A stretch of DNA of 13,028 nt, taken from the NCBI GenBank assembly GCA_938015605.1, contig CALLPO010000001.1, positions 1-13,028 of the forward strand, read 5' to 3'. Below the pieces are notes generated by a model, which did no database searches, had not been told where the DNA came from, and was given only the letters and a program-made list of their open reading frames with translations. Made by a program: the position numbers and the translations under genes. The stretch comes from an uncultured Candidatus Altimarinota bacterium. GTDB taxonomy: Bacteria; Patescibacteriota; Gracilibacteria; BD1-5; UBA6164. Positions 9,596-13,028 of the stretch are shown in pieces. Every line of letters starts with the position of its first letter. Position 1 is the first letter of the stretch.

Positions 9596-9742
9596 TTAAA
9601 CTAATGTTTGCAATTCCCTTCTCTCTGAAAATGTCATGTATCAAATGTACTTAAGAAAGTTTAATTTCTCTTTGTCACATAACACTAGTGAGTTAGTAAT
9701 TGCATCTATTAGTTCTTTATCAATTAGTATTGATTTATTCAT
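9596..9742 (-). CDS. Possible small protein, 48 aa
   Basis: A minus-strand frame from ATG (9742-9740) to TAA (9598-9596) encodes 48 aa, with one TGA read as Gly (KYIGYMTF). The peptide is soluble, with a charged helical pattern ending FSERRELQTLV. I do not recognise it, and no strong ribosome-binding site is visible. Support is contextual: it fills the gap between two plus-strand units, has a consensus promoter upstream on its own strand (9912-9884), and faces a bidirectional terminator at 9492-9521. It may be a small toxin, antitoxin or regulator, or a chance frame within a non-coding RNA. Confidence 0.4.
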
Positions 9743-9767
9743 AATTTTGTGTATTTTTAATTACATA

Positions 9768-9789
9768 AATTATTTTAAAAGAAATAATT
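9768..9789. repeat. Small inverted repeat flanked by direct repeats
   Basis: AATTATTT (9768-9775) and AAATAATT (9782-9789) form an 8-bp stem with a TAAAAG loop. The 9-mer TTAATTACA occurs at 9757-9765 and again at 9788-9796, 31 bp apart or about three helical turns. It lies in the leader of the small minus-strand frame and may be an operator or RNA hairpin. Such patterns can also arise by chance in DNA this AT-rich. Confidence 0.3.
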
Positions 9790-9883
9790 AATTACACACA
9801 CGTTTGTAGTAATGAAGATATAATAGATAATAATATATTGTTTAAAGTATATTAGTTGTCTCTTATTTCTTAACTACATATAT

Positions 9884-9912
9884 ATTAAAACATAGTAATT
9901 AGCTATTGTCAA
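9884..9912 (-). promoter_or_regulatory. Minus-strand sigma70-type promoter
   Basis: On the minus strand TTGACA (9912-9907) is followed after 17 bases by TTTAAT (9889-9884), a 5 of 6 match at ideal spacing. Transcription would start near 9877, giving a ~135-base leader before the 48-aa frame, or a small RNA. Confidence 0.5.
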
Positions 9913-10003
9913 GTATTTTAGAATTAAAGTTGTATTTCTTTATTAGTATCAAGAATAATTATCTATTTATACCTTAAATAAGGCATTAAAAAAATTTAAC
10001 TAT

Positions 10004-10474
10004 ATGAGAATTCTTTGAATAGATCCATGAACAACCACTGTCTGATTCGCTATTATTGATAAAAATGGACAAAATTATGACATCATTGATTTTTGAGTAT
10101 TCTCTACAACACCTAAAATAGATATATCAATTAAGCTATTTGAAATAGGAAATGACATAGTTGATATAATAAAAAAATATGAACCTGAGATTATATCAAT
10201 TGAGAAATTATATTTTCAGAATAACATCAAAACATGAATAGACGTAGCTCAAGCAAGATGAGTAGTAATGTATGAAGCAATGAGACATAGTTTACAAATA
10301 CAAGAATACACCCCCCTTCAAGTAAAGAAAGCTATTACCTGAAATGGTCAATCAAAAAAACTTCAATTACAACGTGCTATTCAAATGATTTTTCAACTTG
10401 ATGAGCTACCAACCCCTGATGATGCAGCTGATGCAATAGGTCTTGCCTATATGTGATGACTTAACTCAAAATAA
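10004..10474 (+). CDS. ruvC: Crossover junction endodeoxyribonuclease RuvC
   Basis: RuvC cuts Holliday junctions symmetrically during recombination and repair, normally with the RuvAB branch-migration motor, which is not in this window. The 156-aa product is close to the usual length, slightly short at the C-terminus. It opens MRILGIDPGTTTVGFAII with D7. IEKLYF supplies E67, and the family signature PTPDDAADAIGLA supplies D140 and D143, giving the complete acidic metal-binding tetrad. The DNA-contact loop FQNNIKTGIDVAQARG is also recognisable. Nine of 13 glycines are TGA, including G5 and G9 of the conserved IDPGTT opening. The gene appears monocistronic, although a tRNA with its own promoter follows immediately. 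A CCTTA-AA-TAAGG palindrome lies at 9972-9983, 20 bases before the ATG. Confidence 0.96.
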
Positions 10475-10477
10475 TTA

Positions 10478-10505
10478 TTGATAATTTTCGCATTATTAAT
10501 ATAAT
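10478..10505 (+). promoter_or_regulatory. Strong promoter for the tRNA gene
   Basis: TTGATA at 10478-10483, a 16-base spacer and a perfect TATAAT at 10500-10505 begin 3 bases after the ruvC stop. The predicted start is near 10512, a few bases before the mature tRNA 5' end at 10521. Confidence 0.7.
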
Positions 10506-10520
10506 TTTTCCACTTATTAT

Positions 10521-10597
10521 AAGGACGTAGCTTAATTGAAAGAGTGTCTGCCCTCCGAAGGCAGAAGGCCTAGGTTCAATTCCTAGCGTCCTTGCCA
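10521..10597 (+). tRNA. tRNA with anticodon CCG (reads CGG): tRNA-Arg by anticodon, tRNA-Trp-like body
   Basis: This is a 77-nt cloverleaf with encoded CCA. The acceptor is AAGGACG/CGTCCTT with discriminator G. The D-arm is GCTT-AATTGAAA-GAGT, the anticodon stem CTGCC/GGCAG carries loop CTCCGAA (anticodon CCG), the variable loop is AAGGC, and the T-arm is CTAGG-TTCAATT-CCTAG. By anticodon it reads CGG, normally arginine. However, A1-U72, A9, G73, the AATTG-type D-loop and a loop one base away from the Trp loop CTCCAAA resemble bacterial tRNA-Trp. E. coli tRNA-Arg(CCG) has G1-C72, but its anticodon stem CTGCC/GGCAG is identical to this one, which favours Arg. Oddities: the usual G18G19 is GA, and an extra base lies between D-stem and anticodon stem. 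CGA/CGG-to-Trp reassignment has been reported in Absconditabacteria, so either identity is possible. Confidence 0.9.
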
Positions 10598-10610
10598 TAT
10601 AAAGATAAAT

Positions 10611-10637
10611 AAACTATTGTTAATTCAATAGTTTTTT
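10611..10637 (+). terminator. Rho-independent terminator after the tRNA
   Basis: AAACTATTG (10611-10619) pairs perfectly with CAATAGTTT (10626-10634) around loop TTAATT and is followed by more Ts. It ends the tRNA transcript 13 bases after the CCA. Confidence 0.75.
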
Positions 10638-10724
10638 AGTTTTTAACATTATTTTTGGTAGCAACTTGTGTATTTAGCATAAAACATTATATTTAATATA
10701 CTTTATACTATAAATTACAAATCT

Positions 10725-12167
10725 ATGTGGGATATGTTAAATAGTGTTGATCTATGAGGTCTTATGACTACATTACAACCATGAGTTATGGCAATTATAA
10801 TTTTAATTGTTTGATACCTAGTGGCTAAACTTATTTCAAGTTTAGTAAAGAAAGGTTTAGGTAAAGCTAAATTTATTACAAAAATACTTTCTAGTATTTG
10901 AGTAGATGTTAAATGAAAGACTTTATCTGGTGTTGTGTCTAAAATGGTTTTTGTTGTAATTATGCTATTTGTTGTAGTACAAGCATTATGACAATTAGGA
11001 TTAGATGAAATCAAAGAGCCAATTCAAGCGTTTATAAATCACTGATTAATGGATGTGTTAAAGGCACTATGACTAGCTGCAATTGCTTGGTTAATAGCTA
11101 CTTTTTCTAAGCTTCTAGTAATTAAATGATGAAAAGCTGCTAATCTTGATAAAAAATTAGGAGAAGATGTTGCAACAGAAACAAGTATTACAGATACACT
11201 TTGAAATGTACTATATTGGTTTATTATTCTATTCTTTATACCTTCTATCTTATGAGCATTAGGTCAACAAGAATTACTTGAACCTATTACTAATATTATA
11301 AATGATATTACTGGATATATACCTAATATTATTGCAGCTGGTGTTATATTTGTAATTGGTTGGTTTATTGCTAAAACTTTAAGAAAAATTACTACTGGTC
11401 TTCTTTCGTCAATGTGAGCAGATAAGGCTAGTGAAAAAATTGGACTTAAGGATTTTGCAGTATCTAAACTAGCTTGAACAGTTGTATATGTTATAGTTCT
11501 AGTTCCAATTTTAATACAAGCATTAGATAAATTAGCAATTGAGACTATCTCTGGTCCAGCTAAAGAAATGCTTAATACAATGATGAGTACACTTCCTGGT
11601 ATATTTGCTGCTGTAGTAATTATCTGAATTTCATATGCCATTGGTAAGTTTATATCTAAATTAGTAAGTGAATTACTTTCAGGTATATGATTTGATAAAG
11701 TACTTGGTCTAGTAGGTCTTAATAGTAAATCTAAAACCTCACCTTCATCTATGGTTGGAACATTAGTTTTTGTTTATATACTATTACTTGCTGTTATAGA
11801 AGCTGCAAATCAAATTGGCTTTGGTTGAATATCTGCTATTGTTAATCAATTTATGTGATTTGCTACTAATGTTCTTGTTTGAGTTATTATATTTGGTATT
11901 GGTATGTTTCTTGCTAATCTAGCGGCTAATGCAATTAAGACAACATCTGATTCTAAAATTCTTCCTAAAATAGCTAAATGAGCAATTATTATTCTTACAG
12001 CATTTATGTGATTACAACAAATGTGATTAGGTTGAGATATTATTACTCAAGCATTTACACTATTATTAGGTGCATGTGCTGTAGCGTTTGCTCTAGCTGT
12101 TTGACTTGGTTCAAAAGAGGTTGCATGAGAAGAAGTAAAAGCATTTCTTGCAAGAATGAAAAAATAA
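10725..12167 (+). CDS. Multi-pass membrane protein with repeated TM helices (MscS-related 'TM_helix' family)
   Basis: The 480-aa product runs from ATG at 10725 to TAA at 12165-12167 and is dominated by hydrophobic helices. Probable membrane segments are at about 20-41, 72-88, 111-131, 161-178, 199-217, 249-267, 290-314, 344-361, 380-404 and 417-461. Several pairs repeat a pattern: a helix followed by lysines (YLVAKLISSLVKKGLGK; WFIAKTLRKITTGL; YAIGKFISKLVSELLSG), then a helix ending in a short motif such as VQALGQLGLDEI, IQALDKLAIETI or IEAANQIGFGGI. This is typical of the conserved TM-helix repeat proteins (Pfam TM_helix) annotated as mechanosensitive ion channel proteins. I see no clear soluble MscS beta-domain, so channel function is not certain. 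The tail GLGSKEVAGEEVKAFLARMKK is cytosolic-looking and typical of the family. TGA and GGN share glycine about equally. A TATACT at 10704-10709 may be the -10, giving a very short leader. Confidence 0.85.
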
Positions 12168-12186
12168 TTTCAAAATACATTTTTCT

Positions 12187-12218
12187 AAAATACTAATTTA
12201 ATTATTAGTATTTTTTTT
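12187..12218 (+). terminator. Rho-independent terminator
   Basis: AAAATACTAAT (12187-12197) pairs with ATTAGTATTTT (12204-12214) around loop TTAATT, an 11-bp perfect stem continuing into a run of eight Ts. It lies 19 bases after the membrane protein stop. Confidence 0.85.
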
Positions 12219-12267
12219 GTATTTTATTATACTTGCTTAGTGAATAATTATTTATTAAGAAAAATAT

Positions 12268-13028
12268 ATGAAATTTATAATTCCAATTGTACTATTGCTA
12301 GTACTTGTGACATGATTTGTATTACCATGACCTGAATCAATGATTTGAGCAATTGTTATTGATGTAGTTTTAATACTACTATCAGTAAGAATTGTTTCTC
12401 CAAAAACAGTTAAGACAGTAGAGTTCTTTTGAAAATTCAATAGAATACTACGTCCAGGACTCAATTTTATTATTCCTATTGTTGAGACTACAAAAAATCA
12501 AGTACTTAATAGAAGAAACTTCCCTGTTGAAGTTGAATGAGTTACACAAGATAATGTAACTGCATATATTGGATTAAATGTTATCTACTATGTAAATGAT
12601 GAATGAAATAATACTGATAATTGAAACATCTTTAGATCAATTTATGAAATAGATGATCCTAGAACAATGATGAGAGCAACGATTGATGAACAACTTAGAG
12701 CTATGATTGTTAGCTTTACTCACAAGAATATTTTTGCAAAAAGAGAAGAAATTGGTCAAGCAATAGAAGTTAGGCTAAGGGAAAAACTTTCTACATTTGG
12801 TTTTACACTTGATTCTATTCAAGTAAGAGATGTAAAATTAGAAGGTACAGTAATGGCTGCCATGAATAAAATAGTAGAAACGGAAAAATTTAAGGAAGCA
12901 GCACTTAATGAAGCTGAAGCACAAAAAATTATGCAAGTAAAAGAAGCAGAAGCAGAGAAAGAATCTAAAATTCTTCTTTGAGAAGGTATGGCAGGACAAA
13001 GAATGAAAATAGCAGAAGGTTTTAAAGA
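12268..13028 (+). CDS. SPFH/Band-7 (stomatin/prohibitin-like) membrane protein, 3' end outside window
   Basis: The first 253 residues are present, and the frame is open to the window end. Two hydrophobic segments lie at about 3-21 and 24-43. The SPFH domain follows from about 40: VRIVSPKTVKTVEFFGKFNRILRPGLNFIIPIV is the typical entry, NRRNFPVEVEG and the strand TAYIGLNVIYYVND follow, and DEQLRAMIVSFTHKNIFAKREEI ... FGFTLDSIQVRDVKLEG is the classic second half. From about 195 a charged alanine/glutamate-rich coiled coil begins (EAEAQKIMQVKEAEAEKESK), as in stomatins and flotillins, which assemble into membrane-associated rings that scaffold other proteins or regulate proteolysis. Glycine uses TGA and GGN. 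The start is the ATG at 12268, 54 bases after the preceding terminator stem, so it begins its own unit; TATACT at 12228-12233 is a possible -10. The order beside a TM-helix membrane protein suggests a membrane-organisation theme, but no direct link is shown. Confidence 0.93.

Noticed and set aside
1..13028. CRISPR array, insertion sequence, integrase or attachment site
   Set aside because: No regularly spaced repeats, terminal inverted repeats or recombinase motifs were seen; the tRNA has no visible partial duplicate in the window.

Overview
The window comes from a bacterium that reads UGA as glycine (genetic code 25). This points to the Absconditabacteria (SR1) / Gracilibacteria (BD1-5, GN02) part of the Candidate Phyla Radiation. 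The proof is direct: GlmS, a HAD phosphatase, RuvC, a multi-helix membrane protein and an SPFH protein are intact only if in-frame TGA is Gly, and many TGA codons sit where those families have invariant glycines (for example the GlmS start Met-Cys-Gly and RuvC G5-I-D-P-G9). The DNA is very AT-rich. Stops are TAA, with one TAG. Translation under the standard code shatters every gene except the first.

Layout. (1) 1-126 and 127-741 (+): a canonical promoter and an unrecognised ~200-aa protein. It has 18 glycines, all GGN, and one CGA codon, unlike every other gene here. (2) 889-917: a perfect hairpin between convergent genes. (3) 6471 down to 916 (-): a three-gene operon of large unrecognised cytosolic proteins of 437, 856 and 543 aa. 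The last carries a PD...DFK motif typical of the PD-(D/E)xK nuclease fold. This is the best candidate for an undescribed system. (4) 6472-6632: a divergent promoter region. (5) 6633-9513 (+): glmS, a HAD-like phosphatase and a small helix-turn-helix-like protein, closed by a 12-bp terminator that contains the last stop codon. (6) 9596-9742 (-): a possible 48-aa protein with its own promoter and a long leader. (7) 10004-10474 (+): ruvC. (8) 10521-10597 (+): a tRNA with anticodon CCG, with a good promoter just after the ruvC stop and a terminator behind it. Its body looks more like tRNA-Trp than tRNA-Arg. (9) 10725-12167 (+): a 480-aa membrane protein with repeated helices of the mechanosensitive-channel TM-helix type. 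(10) 12268-13028 (+): an SPFH/Band-7 (stomatin/prohibitin-like) membrane scaffold protein cut by the window edge.

Functionally, the right half is housekeeping: amino-sugar synthesis for the envelope, phosphosugar dephosphorylation, Holliday-junction resolution, translation, and two membrane-organisation proteins. The left half looks accessory: an operon ending in a predicted nuclease, beside a gene whose codon use suggests recent arrival or a different origin. No insertion sequence, integrase or CRISPR array is visible.
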